A stretch of 64,000 nt of DNA from an uncultured delta proteobacterium (GCA_903885795.1 CAISJV010000019.1:1-64000); one strand, 5' to 3'. Positions 1 to 8,128 are shown, numbered from the stretch's first letter. A program made the numbers and translations. Notes: generated by a model from the letters alone, not told the origin.

Positions 1-47
1 CATTATCTATCTGTTTTTCTTATTGATATAAGAAAAAGGAGGTAGAT

Positions 48-251
48 ATGATTAGCAGCGGCATAAATTTACGGCAGGCCAGATTATTATCTGATGCGTA
101 TGAAGTAGGCCCACCTGATTTTGATGATTTCTCAGGTAATCCTCACCTCAATTTCAAATCGGAAGTTGCTGACTCGTATGTGACACCAACAGCAGGTGCA
201 ATTCAAAATTTATTTGATCACTTCTATAACAGTATTGGTCGAAAGCGATGA
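48..251 (+). CDS. Small protein of unknown function (67 aa)
   Basis: A 67-residue reading frame with a textbook Shine-Dalgarno (AAGGAGGT at about 37-44) placed just before the ATG. The product is soluble, acidic in the middle (PPDFDDF) and basic at the end (GRKR); I see no signal peptide, membrane segment or known motif. It is AT-richer than the neighbouring genes and stands alone ahead of a 338-base non-coding stretch. The excellent ribosome site argues that it is translated. I do not recognise the family. Confidence 0.5.
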   Translation: MISSGINLRQARLLSDAYEVGPPDFDDFSGNPHLNFKSEVADSYVTPTAGAIQNLFDHFYNSIGRKR

Positions 252-278
252 TGATAATCAAAGCAAGGGCTAAAGGTC

Positions 279-293
279 AACCACAGTGTGGTT
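279..293. repeat. Perfect inverted repeat, 7 bp arms
   Basis: AACCACA and TGTGGTT flank a single base, just downstream of the small gene ending at 251. It could be a protein-binding site or a minor hairpin. There is no T-run, so a terminator is unlikely. Confidence 0.4.
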
Positions 294-300
294 AAAATTC

Positions 301-320
301 GACTTCAGTGCACTGAAGTC
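301..320. repeat. 20-bp perfect palindrome
   Basis: GACTTCAGTG is followed directly by its reverse complement CACTGAAGTC. A loop-less palindrome of this length suits a dimeric DNA-binding protein better than an RNA hairpin. It lies 8 bases after the repeat at 279-293. The function is unknown. Confidence 0.45.
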
Positions 321-382
321 AGTTAAGCTATTGATACTGAAGAGTAATCAAAAGCTATATATGTTATTTTCGCCCTGTTCAT

Positions 383-456
383 ACCGCCGTCACCGGGACA
401 TCAAAGCGAGAGGAAGCCTCTCCTGATCCTGGGGGGACGGCCCACTTGTCGGCGGT
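383..456 (+). ncRNA. Candidate structured RNA element (unassigned)
   Basis: The 338-base gap between the genes at 48 and 590 holds nested complementary segments. ACCGCCG (383-389) pairs with CGGCGGT (450-456). Inside it, CCGGGA pairs with TCCTGG (one G-U), and inside that GAGAGG (408-413) pairs with CCTCTC (417-422) around a 3-nt loop. A palindrome follows at 461-476. The nesting resembles a riboswitch or small RNA, but I could not match it to a known class. The strand is assumed to be that of the downstream small ORF. Confidence 0.3.
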
Positions 457-460
457 GGGG

Positions 461-476
461 TGTCGGAGCTCCGACA
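461..476. repeat. 16-bp perfect palindrome
   Basis: TGTCGGAG followed by CTCCGACA, directly after the candidate structured RNA. It may be part of that structure or an operator for the small ORF at 590. No T-tract follows. Confidence 0.35.
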
Positions 477-589
477 TCACCAAAATACTTGATTATATAT
501 TGTGTTTTACGAAGACAAAAAAATTTTGCCTCCATAAAATAGTCATAAGTTCGTCCTATCTGTCGTAAAGGAAGGAAGAAACGGGGGCT

Positions 590-766
590 ATGCTTGAAAT
601 TGAAATCAAGGCGGTTCTCGCCAATCCCTGGTCCATGAAGAAACTACTGGAAAAGTTGGGGGAAGACAAAGAGGTCATTGAACAGGAACTCCTCGCCCTG
701 GCCAGAAAGCTGGGAGTTAGAGCATTCGAACCCCGGACCTACCTCGCCATGGTCTTGTCGAAGTGA
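590..766 (+). CDS. Possible small protein (58 aa), unknown
   Basis: ATG with a purine-rich ribosome site (AAGGAAGGAAG, 568-578) opens a 58-codon frame ending in TGA. The product is largely helical and charged (for example KKLLEKLGEDKEVIEQELLALARKL), with no membrane segment or motif I recognise. Its last 28 bases overlap the 3' end of the convergent M15 peptidase gene. The good ribosome site and amphipathic composition favour a real small protein. The short length and the overlap are the reasons for doubt. Confidence 0.35.
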   Translation: MLEIEIKAVLANPWSMKKLLEKLGEDKEVIEQELLALARKLGVRAFEPRTYLAMVLSK

Positions 767-1416
767 TGATAGTCCTTCATGGACTTGAAGTTGGCCCCCC
801 ACTGCCAGCCCCGCTTGAGAAATTCCTCCACAACGGGGTGATCTGGCGTCAGAACGCCGGGGTCGCATGGCCGGTAAACAGCGCCACGAGGTGATATCCG
901 CCCGCCGTTATGGACCACGGGATTCCGGAAGGGGTTGATGTCCACGGCCAGGCCGCAGGCATGACGTGAGAGTCGCTTCGTCCCCGCCACGGTCCGGTAG
1001 TTGAAAGCTGAAGTATTGTTATCCGCCATTGAGGCGTTGTCTGACCAGCCATAAGAGACGATGGGGACGACCTTGTTAACGGGAAACTTCAACCTTTCGA
1101 TGAGCTGGAAAATCTCCACTACATCCACCCTGACATCCTTGTGAACAACCAGCTGCCCCTGGTGGAGCATCCCGTCAAAAGAATAATAACGGACATCTAA
1201 AAGGCATAGATCCCGCACGACCTCCGTTGGAGCCTTGCTCCCGGCTATGGCCTCACGGAAAGTCATCTGACTGTCCATAATGGGCGCTGTAGCATGTTGT
1301 TCATTCGTCATACCAGATCCTCCCGTCAGTAGAATAAAAAAGGACAAACTGATAAAAAGTCCGGAAATTCCCTTCCCCTTTGGCGGGGGAGGGTTTAGGA
1401 GTGTCGGATTGCTCAT
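739..1416 (-). CDS. M15-family (VanY/DD-carboxypeptidase-like) peptidase
   Basis: A zinc D-alanyl or L-Ala-D-Glu type peptidoglycan peptidase, probably exported. The M15 signature is visible: SRHACGLAVDINP supplies the first zinc His and the Asp, and DYHHFD near the C-terminus supplies the second His. After a short basic stretch, a hydrophobic segment at about residues 17-36 (ISGLFISLSFFILL) looks like a signal peptide or anchor. The start is 2 bases after the stop of the upstream DUF4922 gene, so translation is probably coupled. The first residues (NPPPPKGKG) are encoded by a REP-like GC-rich hairpin at about 1369-1393, so the repeat has contributed the N-terminus. Its neighbours (AmgK, MurU-like) suggest a wall-turnover role. 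Exact cleavage specificity is not readable from sequence. Confidence 0.85.
   Translation of the reverse strand: MSNPTLLNPPPPKGKGISGLFISLSFFILLTGGSGMTNEQHATAPIMDSQMTFREAIAGSKAPTEVVRDLCLLDVRYYSFDGMLHQGQLVVHKDVRVDVVEIFQLIERLKFPVNKVVPIVSYGWSDNASMADNNTSAFNYRTVAGTKRLSRHACGLAVDINPFRNPVVHNGGRISPRGAVYRPCDPGVLTPDHPVVEEFLKRGWQWGANFKSMKDYHHFDKTMAR
1369..1393. repeat. REP-like GC-rich hairpin inside the M15 peptidase 5' end
   Basis: CCCTTCCCC, a short spacer and GGGGGAGGG form an imperfect inverted repeat of the type seen again near 31107-31176. Translated on the minus strand it yields the low-complexity PPPPKGKG at the start of the peptidase. Confidence 0.4.
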
Positions 1417-1418
1417 TA

Positions 1419-2432
1419 TTACAAATATTTCATTTTATTCACTATTTCTTCAATCATCTCGGTTGACAGGGACACCTCCCGATAGATCTCCTCGGCAAGG
1501 GCCGGGGTCATTTTGAGGAAATCATCTTCCCGGATCGTAATTAGCAAACCACCCATCTCCACGGCCCCGGGTGTCACGAGGACGCTGCCTGCCCCCTCCC
1601 GGTAATAGGCGTCCGGTCGATGCTTGCGGCGGGGGAAGATAAGGAGTCGCCAGCGTCCCTCTTTCTTAGTACAGAAAAGATTTAGCATGGGTTCTTCCGC
1701 ACTGCCCATAACCTCTCCCATTGCCCCGATGAGCCGCTTCAGGAATGCCTCCAAAGTTTCCGGGACGCTTCCTTCTACGAACAGGGCGCTTCTCCCCGGC
1801 AATCTTAGAACGCCAAAAGACACTCCATCCCGATCCGCGCCCGGGACTTCACTTTCCCTTTCTTCCCATGCCTTTTCAACAGGTATCATTCCCGCGGGGC
1901 ATACCTGAAAATGATGATGATCCGGTGCGGAAGCCCCACAGCGGGGTCCATTGTAAAAGACCGTGAAGGACGGTCCCAGATCATGGGCCAGGGCAAGGAG
2001 GACGTCTAGATTACTCTCAATATCCTGTGGCTCATGGTTAATGTGCACTACAGTATAATGGGGTGAAAAGATCGGGTAGGGATTGACAAGAATCAGAAAT
2101 GTCTGACCGTAAAGGACCGCCTTCTGAGCCGCCGGCAGATGGTACTCGCAGAGAAAGCAGGGGCGTCTCCTGATCGTATCCGCGTCAAGGGCGGCGGTGG
2201 CGCTGACGGTCCGGCCCTGATTGAACTGGACCAATAGTGTATGCTGTCCGGAAATTATCTCCCGGAGCCAGGCCCCTTTCATATTCATATGGGCGACAGC
2301 AAACTCCTGCCAGTTAAAGAGCTGCTGAGAAAAAAGCTCCCCGCACATGGATGCCAGGGACATCCCTCCCGGAGCGCCGTCAAATTCGCTCCATATTCTG
2401 TCGGGCATTAACTCATAATCCGATGTTTTCAA
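1419..2432 (-). CDS. DUF4922-type HIT/GalT-like nucleotidyltransferase or phosphorylase
   Basis: A 337-residue protein with features of the HIT/GalT superfamily. A CxxC pair (RPCFLC, about residues 91-95) sits in the N-terminal half and is followed by Pro- and aromatic-rich strands. The histidine triad DHHHFQV lies near residue 171. Members of this superfamily (GalT, GDP-galactose phosphorylase, Ap4A phosphorylase) move a nucleotide between a sugar phosphate and phosphate. The start is TTG with GAGGAG upstream. The gene is 2 bases from the M15 peptidase and downstream of a GT2, an AmgK-like kinase and a MurU-like enzyme. I infer a nucleotide-sugar step in amino-sugar or wall metabolism; the actual substrate is unknown. 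Confidence 0.7.
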   Translation of the reverse strand: MKTSDYELMPDRIWSEFDGAPGGMSLASMCGELFSQQLFNWQEFAVAHMNMKGAWLREIISGQHTLLVQFNQGRTVSATAALDADTIRRRPCFLCEYHLPAAQKAVLYGQTFLILVNPYPIFSPHYTVVHINHEPQDIESNLDVLLALAHDLGPSFTVFYNGPRCGASAPDHHHFQVCPAGMIPVEKAWEERESEVPGADRDGVSFGVLRLPGRSALFVEGSVPETLEAFLKRLIGAMGEVMGSAEEPMLNLFCTKKEGRWRLLIFPRRKHRPDAYYREGAGSVLVTPGAVEMGGLLITIREDDFLKMTPALAEEIYREVSLSTEMIEEIVNKMKYL

Positions 2433-2491
2433 TGATCACTCCTCTTCATTTTTTGATGACCCTGTAAAAAGTCGAAACTTCGGCCATAATC

Positions 2492-2616
2492 GACGGCTTC
2501 GTAAAAAGATCCGCAGGCAAGGCGCGCAAAGCCTGAGGAAAGAGGCGTACTACTCGTACGCCGCAGTGACGAAGGATGCAGCGCAACGCAGCATCCGGAC
2601 TTATTACGAAGCCGTC
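2492..2616. mobile_element. MITE-like element, 125 bp, with 17-bp terminal inverted repeats
   Basis: The ends are GACGGCTTCGTAAAAAG and the complement of GACGGCTTCGTAATAAG (16 of 17 match). Internal hairpins include GGCGTAC (2544-2550) with GTACGCC (2556-2562), and GGATGC with GCATCC. It has no coding capacity. It sits between the GT2 and DUF4922 genes, and its right end supplies the last three codons and the TAA stop of the GT2 gene. A related fragment (CCTGTAAAAAGTC, about 2461) lies beside it. Mobilisation in trans by a transposase is inference. Confidence 0.6.
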
Positions 2617-4118
2617 ATTCTTTGTCTGGTCATGATCTCCAGGCTCCGGAGCCTGTCTTTGTAGGCGTCGTTCCCATTAGCTTTTTCTATGGAGAGAGCG
2701 GCGTCGGTGTTTCCTTCCCAGCGCCGGCACAGGTACAGGCTATCATATATCCGGCCGATCCGGTAATCCCGGGATATTCTCAGGCAGACGGCGTAATCCT
2801 CTCCGTAGCTCACATTCGGAAACCCGCCACAGCTTCGGAGAATGTCCGTCCGGAAGGCCCTGGGGGCGCCGAAACCGTTCACCCGCAGGGCGTTGTTCCG
2901 GCCGTTCTCGTCCGTCCATTCCCGGTGATCCACAAGACCGGGAGGGATTTCACTCCCCTTGCCGTCCACGAGGGTATAAGACCCGATGACGGCGGCATAA
3001 CGTCCCCCCCTCAGAACAGCTACAATCCGTTGCAGGCTCTCCGGGCCTCCGTAGAGATCGTCGGAATCGAGCTGAACGGCGTATTTCCCGCAATGGGGGG
3101 AATAGACCGCCTCATTCCAGCAACCACCAATGCCGAGATCTCGACGCTCCGGGACCAGGAGCCGCACACGGGAATCACCTTTTGTCAGCTCCGAGACGAT
3201 GGAGGTCGTGCCATCGGTGGAATGGTTATCCACGACGAGGACATTGAAGGCAAAATCCGCTTCCTGGGCCAGGGCGCTGCGGACGGCGTCGGCAATTGTT
3301 TTTCCACGGTTCCGGACAGGGATTACCACACTGGCCGCCACGGGATAAACCGTCCGATCGGCGGGCAGTCTCCTGAATGATGGCGGGAGCCAGGCCCCGA
3401 GTCGGCGCAGGTGCTCCGAGGCCACCATTTCCATCTCCTGCTGGTAGGCAAGATTCCGGGGATCCACATAGGCAAAATGCATTCCCTCGTTCTGCGATTT
3501 ATGGATTCCCTTATTTTCCGCTTGCTCTTTACCCTTTTTATTCATCTCCGGGGATACACATGTCCCGTAAAGGCGCTCCGGTAGATGAACAATCGGCGCT
3601 GTCAGGGAAAGCTTCAGGCGCAGGTCATACAAAGCGGCATATTTTGTCACCGGGAGGGGCCCGCTGCCGACGAGGGCCTGCCGGACAGCAAGGGTTGAGA
3701 ATAATTGCACCGGACCGAAATGAAAGTCATCCCGGATATTTCCCAACTGATAATCATTTACGGGCCGTTCCTTGCGGATGCCATCGGACGTCGTTTCCTC
3801 ATAGTCGCTGTAAAGCATCCCAGCCCCCGTCGCCTCGATGACATCAACCAGTCTTTCCAAGGCACGCGAGCCAATATCAATAGTCGTTTCCCCCGTGATC
3901 AGGAGGAGATACCGGGTGCGGGCTTTTTTCAGGATGGCCTCCAGAATCCAACCCGCTGCAAGTGTATCCCCTCTGATTCCCTGACACTTCGGCCAGGCAG
4001 GCGGGGGATTGCCATCGTGAACGACCAGTATTCTGGAAACGAGGGGGGACGCGGCAAGAAGCTCAATGGTCTGATCCGCCCCGCCACCGGAAGCCCGGCA
4101 CAAAGCAACAGTAATCAT
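2604..4118 (-). CDS. Two-domain family 2 glycosyltransferase
   Basis: The 504-residue protein has two GT-A-like halves. The C-terminal half (from about residue 260) carries a clear GT2 core: SVVIPVRNRGKTIADAV, the VVDNHSTDGT nucleotide-binding segment and a QLDSDD metal-binding motif. The N-terminal half has a weaker Rossmann-like pattern (ILVVHDG, LLLITGETTID, MLYSDYEE) and may be a second, degenerate transferase domain. The ATG overlaps the AmgK-like stop by 4 bases, so the two are translationally coupled. No membrane segment is seen, so it is probably cytosolic. The last residues (MTAS-stop) come from the terminal repeat of the adjacent MITE. Donor and acceptor are unknown; context suggests an activated amino sugar. 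Confidence 0.8.
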   Translation of the reverse strand: MITVALCRASGGGADQTIELLAASPLVSRILVVHDGNPPPAWPKCQGIRGDTLAAGWILEAILKKARTRYLLLITGETTIDIGSRALERLVDVIEATGAGMLYSDYEETTSDGIRKERPVNDYQLGNIRDDFHFGPVQLFSTLAVRQALVGSGPLPVTKYAALYDLRLKLSLTAPIVHLPERLYGTCVSPEMNKKGKEQAENKGIHKSQNEGMHFAYVDPRNLAYQQEMEMVASEHLRRLGAWLPPSFRRLPADRTVYPVAASVVIPVRNRGKTIADAVRSALAQEADFAFNVLVVDNHSTDGTTSIVSELTKGDSRVRLLVPERRDLGIGGCWNEAVYSPHCGKYAVQLDSDDLYGGPESLQRIVAVLRGGRYAAVIGSYTLVDGKGSEIPPGLVDHREWTDENGRNNALRVNGFGAPRAFRTDILRSCGGFPNVSYGEDYAVCLRISRDYRIGRIYDSLYLCRRWEGNTDAALSIEKANGNDAYKDRLRSLEIMTRQRMTAS

Positions 4119-5203
4119 TTCAGCATCACTCCTTTACGGCATTTTTCCGCTAGGTTTAAAAGCCGGGGCAACCGCCCGGAAGCAGCCGCCATCCTGCACA
4201 GATTCTCTATGCCCTGGGGAATATGACCCATAAACGCTTCTTTCCCCTTTTTCAATCCTAAAAACCCAAATGCCCCCAGGGCCTGCATGAGCCGCTGGGC
4301 ACTCCCATCGAGAAAACACATATTGAAGGAAGGCCAGTCCAGATGAGGGGGCGCAAGTTCGTCATACAGCCCGGCACGCCCGGAATCCGTGGTCAGAAGC
4401 TCATAGGCATAGCGTACGAGATCATCCCGATCCTCCTCCGTAAGGGGGACATAGGCGTCGCACAGGAGTGATCCCAGGTCATAGAAGAGCGATCCCCGGC
4501 GCAGACCCTGAAAATCAATAAAGACCGGTTCGTCACCGCAAATCATGATGTTCTGGGATTGGAGATCCCGGTGGACAAGGGCCGTTCCCGTCGCCAACAA
4601 CCGCCCGGTCAGGGCTGCCAGTTCCTCCCTCAGGGCTGCCCCTTCCCTCTCCGTGAGATTTATCCGGCATACGTCCCGGACAAACTGTTCCAGAAAATAG
4701 TCGTGTTCCCAGCAGTAGAGATCCCGGTCGTATCCCTTCATTGTCCTGGGGAGAGATGGTGATATATTTGCGGGCGCCCTCCCCCTTCCCTGGCTCAGAA
4801 AACCTTCGACAAAGGTATGAAGGGGGTTGATTCTTTGCAGCACCTTCCGGTACAGGTCACGGCGAACCTCCCAGGGTTCGTGCCGGTACGACCAGAGATC
4901 CCGGTCCCCGAGATCTTCCATGAGGACGAAGCCCAACCCCGGGTCATGTCCATAAACCGCCGGGACGGGAATCCCCAACTCGGCGAGAAATGTGGCAATG
5001 TCTGCCCAGTAGGCATTCTCCTCCTGCTGACGGCCATAGGCCATGAACAGGAAGCTTTTGCCATCCGCCATCGTCAGGCGATAAAAACACCGGTCCGAGC
5101 CGCCTTTCATAATCGCCTTGATCGCCATTCGCCCCGCCGCCTCCTCAGTAATACCGAGGATGTTACGGGCATAGGCGATAAATGTATTTTCAGTATGCGT
5201 CAT
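4115..5203 (-). CDS. amgK: AmgK-like sugar kinase (aminoglycoside phosphotransferase fold)
   Basis: A 362-residue phosphotransferase of the APH/choline-kinase fold. The catalytic loop HRDLQSQN and the metal-binding DFQG are both present near residue 210-230, and VLMEDLGDRDL precedes them. Family knowledge: AmgK phosphorylates the anomeric position of MurNAc and GlcNAc, feeding MurU. I chose ATG at 5203 (MTHTENT) because it overlaps the MurU-like stop as ATGA; an in-frame extension of 84 residues upstream is low-complexity and lies inside murU. It is 4-base-overlapped on both sides, so it is a tight operon member. The pairing with a nucleotidyltransferase supports the assignment, but the substrate is inferred. 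Confidence 0.75.
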   Translation of the reverse strand: MTHTENTFIAYARNILGITEEAAGRMAIKAIMKGGSDRCFYRLTMADGKSFLFMAYGRQQEENAYWADIATFLAELGIPVPAVYGHDPGLGFVLMEDLGDRDLWSYRHEPWEVRRDLYRKVLQRINPLHTFVEGFLSQGRGRAPANISPSLPRTMKGYDRDLYCWEHDYFLEQFVRDVCRINLTEREGAALREELAALTGRLLATGTALVHRDLQSQNIMICGDEPVFIDFQGLRRGSLFYDLGSLLCDAYVPLTEEDRDDLVRYAYELLTTDSGRAGLYDELAPPHLDWPSFNMCFLDGSAQRLMQALGAFGFLGLKKGKEAFMGHIPQGIENLCRMAAASGRLPRLLNLAEKCRKGVMLK

Positions 5204-5937
5204 CGTGAGAGTGTTCCCCCGTTGTTCAGGGCTTCGTAGGTCTCCGGAGTCCCGATATCGTTCCACTGACCGGCATCGATCAAGACTCCCGCCACCGCTC
5301 CCGGCGCCTCCCGGATCATATCTATGAACACGAGGATGATATCCTGCTTGGCCCCAGGTTTCAGCCTTTTCAGGAGTGTTTTTTCGATAATGTAAACCCC
5401 CGTGAAAAGGCAGGCTTGCACCCCATGATTTCCCAGAACCTGGCGGAAATCGCATATAGCACCGCGGGCGTCAAGATTCACATTCCGGGGATGACCATGA
5501 GTCCGGAGGGCGAGGGTCGCCTCCTTCCCGGCCCGGAAATGGTTATCCACCAGATCCACGAGGGGGATATCAGTCAGAATGTCACCGTTGTAAACCATGA
5601 GCGGCTCACCGTCATCGATAAGGCTTTCGATGTTCTTCAATCCCCCCCCCGTATCAAGGAGCTCCGGCTCATGGCGGAAAAGAATCGGGACGCCGCGCCA
5701 GGCGTGCCCCGGGAAGACCTGCTCATATACCTCGGCGCAGTGGTGCGTATTGACAATGAACCGCTCGATCCCGGCCTGCCGGAGGTGGTCCATGGCATAC
5801 GTAATGATCGGACGACCACGCAGGGGCAAGAGGGGTTTGGGGCAGTCCCGCGTCAGCGGCATCAAGCGCGTCCCCAGACCCGCCCCGAGAATAAAGGCCG
5901 TTTTTATTCGTCTTTCCGATCCTGTCGACTGTTTCAT
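5200..5937 (-). CDS. murU: MurU-like sugar-1-phosphate nucleotidyltransferase
   Basis: A 245-residue NTP-transferase of the RmlA/MurU type. The N-terminal signature GAGLGTRLMPLT with PKPLLPL is intact, followed by VYNGDIL (metal-binding Asp) and a C-terminal QWNDIGTPETY. In Pseudomonas, MurU makes UDP-MurNAc from MurNAc-1-P supplied by AmgK, and the same two activities lie next to each other here. I chose ATG 5937 because TTAAGGGG sits 7 bases upstream; a TTG at 5958 is a weaker alternative. A mannose-1-phosphate or glucose-1-phosphate enzyme cannot be excluded from sequence alone. The adjacent kinase makes the salvage role the better reading. Confidence 0.75.
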   Translation of the reverse strand: MKQSTGSERRIKTAFILGAGLGTRLMPLTRDCPKPLLPLRGRPIITYAMDHLRQAGIERFIVNTHHCAEVYEQVFPGHAWRGVPILFRHEPELLDTGGGLKNIESLIDDGEPLMVYNGDILTDIPLVDLVDNHFRAGKEATLALRTHGHPRNVNLDARGAICDFRQVLGNHGVQACLFTGVYIIEKTLLKRLKPGAKQDIILVFIDMIREAPGAVAGVLIDAGQWNDIGTPETYEALNNGGTLSR

Positions 5938-6006
5938 GAGAGGCCCCTTAACACACAAGCGGCGCCCCTGACCAGATCATTATTCCAATGATGGTAAATT
6001 CGTATT

Positions 6007-7026
6007 TTAACGCCAGTGAACCATGGGCAGCCCCGGAACCGGGGAGGGGAAATACGGGATGCGAGTACCCTTGAGGCTGCCGATATAGGCCGTGCGCAGA
6101 TCGGCGCCGCCGAAGGTGATACTGGCAAACCACGGGGCTATCGTCCCGCCGGCAGTAAGCATCATCTCCGGGGTAAGGCGATCTTCGACAAAGGCCTTTT
6201 CCATGGCAAGAGAAGCCGCATCATTCCCGTCGTCAAGTATGATGTGGAAATCTCCGTCGGGGGTTAAAAAAAAGAGCTGATCCGCCATAACCAGGGTTCC
6301 CCATAAATTCCCGAAGGAGTCGAAGGCAATGCCGTCAGGGAATCCGAACCGGCCCAGCTTGGAAGGGCCGAATATTTCCCGCTCCGACAGAGATCCGTCC
6401 GCCCCCACCTTCATGCGGGAGATGCACTGCCCGGTGGTCTCAACGATATACAGGCTTTCTTCCTTGGCATCCAGACGGATTTCATTGGTAAACCGAAATC
6501 CGTCGGCGACGATCCTGATCCCCTTTTCATCCGCCAGGGCGATATATCCATCCGCCACCTTGGGGCTCATCGCCTTCATCCAGTTTTGGATACGCGTGGA
6601 TACGGTCAACCAGATCCTGTTTTTGCTATCTCGGAGGACAAAATTCACCTTGCCGATGGGCTGCCCGTCAATCCGGTCGTGGAGAGTTCTGGTTCCCCCG
6701 TCACGCGTCATTACTTCGAGCAGGTCCGTACCAAAATTGGAGATTAAAATATCCCCGTTTTCCGCAAAGGCCAATCCATTGGGCAATGTCCCCTGGGTGA
6801 AGCGACTCGCCTCATCGGCCGTCTCCTGGAAGGCGGCCGCAAAGGCCTGGGTAACTATTTCCTGCCTTCCATCGGGCGTGATTTTCACCACTCCCCCCCG
6901 GGCGTCAGCAGTCCAAAGGGTGCCATCCTGCTCCGCGAGAATACATTCCGGACGCTGCAGATCATGGCCTATATATCCAATCTCGGAACGATCGACCTGA
7001 AATCCTATCATCGGGTTCTTCGCCAC
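6007..7026 (-). CDS. SMP-30/gluconolactonase/LRE-family protein
   Basis: A 339-residue beta-propeller of the SMP-30 lactonase family. Repeated blade patterns are visible (RPECILAEQDGTLWTAD; LPNGLAFAENGDILISNFG; GFPDGIAFDSFGNLWGT), including the Glu after RP and the Asn and Asp positions that bind the divalent metal. No signal peptide is seen, so it should be cytosolic. It starts with GTG after GGGAGGTG. It lies upstream of the murU-amgK-GT2 genes on the same strand, separated by about 70 bases, so it could be the first gene of that unit. The natural substrate is probably a sugar lactone but cannot be read from sequence. Confidence 0.8.
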   Translation of the reverse strand: MAKNPMIGFQVDRSEIGYIGHDLQRPECILAEQDGTLWTADARGGVVKITPDGRQEIVTQAFAAAFQETADEASRFTQGTLPNGLAFAENGDILISNFGTDLLEVMTRDGGTRTLHDRIDGQPIGKVNFVLRDSKNRIWLTVSTRIQNWMKAMSPKVADGYIALADEKGIRIVADGFRFTNEIRLDAKEESLYIVETTGQCISRMKVGADGSLSEREIFGPSKLGRFGFPDGIAFDSFGNLWGTLVMADQLFFLTPDGDFHIILDDGNDAASLAMEKAFVEDRLTPEMMLTAGGTIAPWFASITFGGADLRTAYIGSLKGTRIPYFPSPVPGLPMVHWR

Positions 7027-7245
7027 GGCACACCTCCCAAAAAATCAAAAAGCGCTTTCCATCGACCGTTTTTAGCATCCGGTAAAGCGTCACATTCATA
7101 AGCACATCGACTATTTTTCTATCAAATTCCCAGAGTAAGGTCAACAGTCTTTCCGGTCAGAAATCAGTTGCCTCATTAATAAATATTACCGAAGAAATTG
7201 CGAAGGAAGGCAAACTATAAAAGGCTTGACAAGGAGAAACAACCC

Positions 7246-7389
7246 ATGCATACTACTCTTGTAGTAAAGAAGACCGCCGCGGATATTTCATCATCCCTCT
7301 CAAAACAGGATGGACATGGAACAAGGATTTGGCGACACATTCCAGGCTACGGTGGAGGCTCTCAACAGCATGGGCCTCACGGTCTATGA
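7246..7389 (+). other. Short upstream reading frame overlapping the TrmB-type gene
   Basis: AAGGAG then ATG at 7246 opens a 47-codon frame that runs into the regulator gene in another frame. Its ribosome site is better than that of the regulator. It may be a leader peptide or chance; the sequence (MHTTLVVKK...) resembles nothing I know. The divergent promoter region (7027-7309) shared with the SMP-30 gene holds no other feature I can support. Confidence 0.25.
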
Positions 7390-8128
7390 AGCCAAGGCCT
7401 ATATAGCCCTCCTCCAAAAGCACCCCTCCCACGGCCATGAAATAAGCCGCCACTCGGGCGTCCCGGGTCCTAAAATTTACGAAACCCTGAACCGCATGAT
7501 GCAAAAAGGACTGGTCGCCGTTTTAAATACGGACCCCCAGATGTATTCCCCCCTGCCCTACCATGAATTCCTCGCCCGCAAAAAAAATGAGTTCAAGATC
7601 ACCGAGCAGATCTTAACCGCCAATATTGAAAAGCTTTCAATCCCCCCCACCGACATCACCGTCTGGCAATTGACTGACCACGGCATCCTGATCGGCAGGT
7701 CCCGGGAACTAATCGACGGGGCGAGAAAAACCGTATTGATGAGCCTTTGGCAGCAGCAGGGAACGCTCCTGGAAAAAAGTCTTGCCGCAGCCGGACAACG
7801 GGGCGTTAAGATCATTTCCATTCAGTTCGGACCGGAAAGCGTAGAAATCGGCAAGGTTTTTCATCATATCCAGACAGATACGGTTTACAAGCGTCATAGC
7901 GGGGAATTGACGATAGTCGTCGATGAATCCATCGGCCTGTTCATGGCCCAACCGCCAGGCCAGGAATGGAACGGTTTCTGGACAACCAACCCCGGCGTTG
8001 TCAAGCTCATGACCAACTACATTCGCCACGACATCTATTCGAACAAACTGATTTATCGTTTTGAAGATGCTATAAAGAGCGAATACGGGGACCAGTTACA
8101 GGGATTGCTAAACCTTGAGATGGATTAA
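7310..8128 (+). CDS. TrmB-family transcriptional regulator
   Basis: A 272-residue regulator with an N-terminal winged-helix domain typical of TrmB (LTVYEAKAYIALLQ, HEISRHSGVPGPKIYETLNRMMQKGLV, residues about 23-70). A short coiled segment follows, then a C-terminal ligand-sensing domain resembling a phospholipase-D-like fold (VLMSLWQQQ). TrmB proteins bind sugars or other metabolites and control transport operons. It is divergent from the SMP-30 gene and directly upstream, in the same orientation, of the BKACE-cyclase-ABC transporter genes, so it probably controls them. The start codon has no strong ribosome site, and a short frame at 7246 with a good site overlaps its 5' end. Confidence 0.85.
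   Translation: MDMEQGFGDTFQATVEALNSMGLTVYEAKAYIALLQKHPSHGHEISRHSGVPGPKIYETLNRMMQKGLVAVLNTDPQMYSPLPYHEFLARKKNEFKITEQILTANIEKLSIPPTDITVWQLTDHGILIGRSRELIDGARKTVLMSLWQQQGTLLEKSLAAAGQRGVKIISIQFGPESVEIGKVFHHIQTDTVYKRHSGELTIVVDESIGLFMAQPPGQEWNGFWTTNPGVVKLMTNYIRHDIYSNKLIYRFEDAIKSEYGDQLQGLLNLEMD

Noticed and set aside
5204-5455. 84-residue upstream extension of the AmgK-like protein
   Set aside because: It runs inside murU in another frame, is low-complexity and would abolish the ATGA stop-start overlap at 5200-5203.
7246-8128. A frameshift joining the short frame at 7246 to the TrmB-type gene
   Set aside because: The regulator already has a complete N-terminal winged helix from 7310, so no extra N-terminus is needed.
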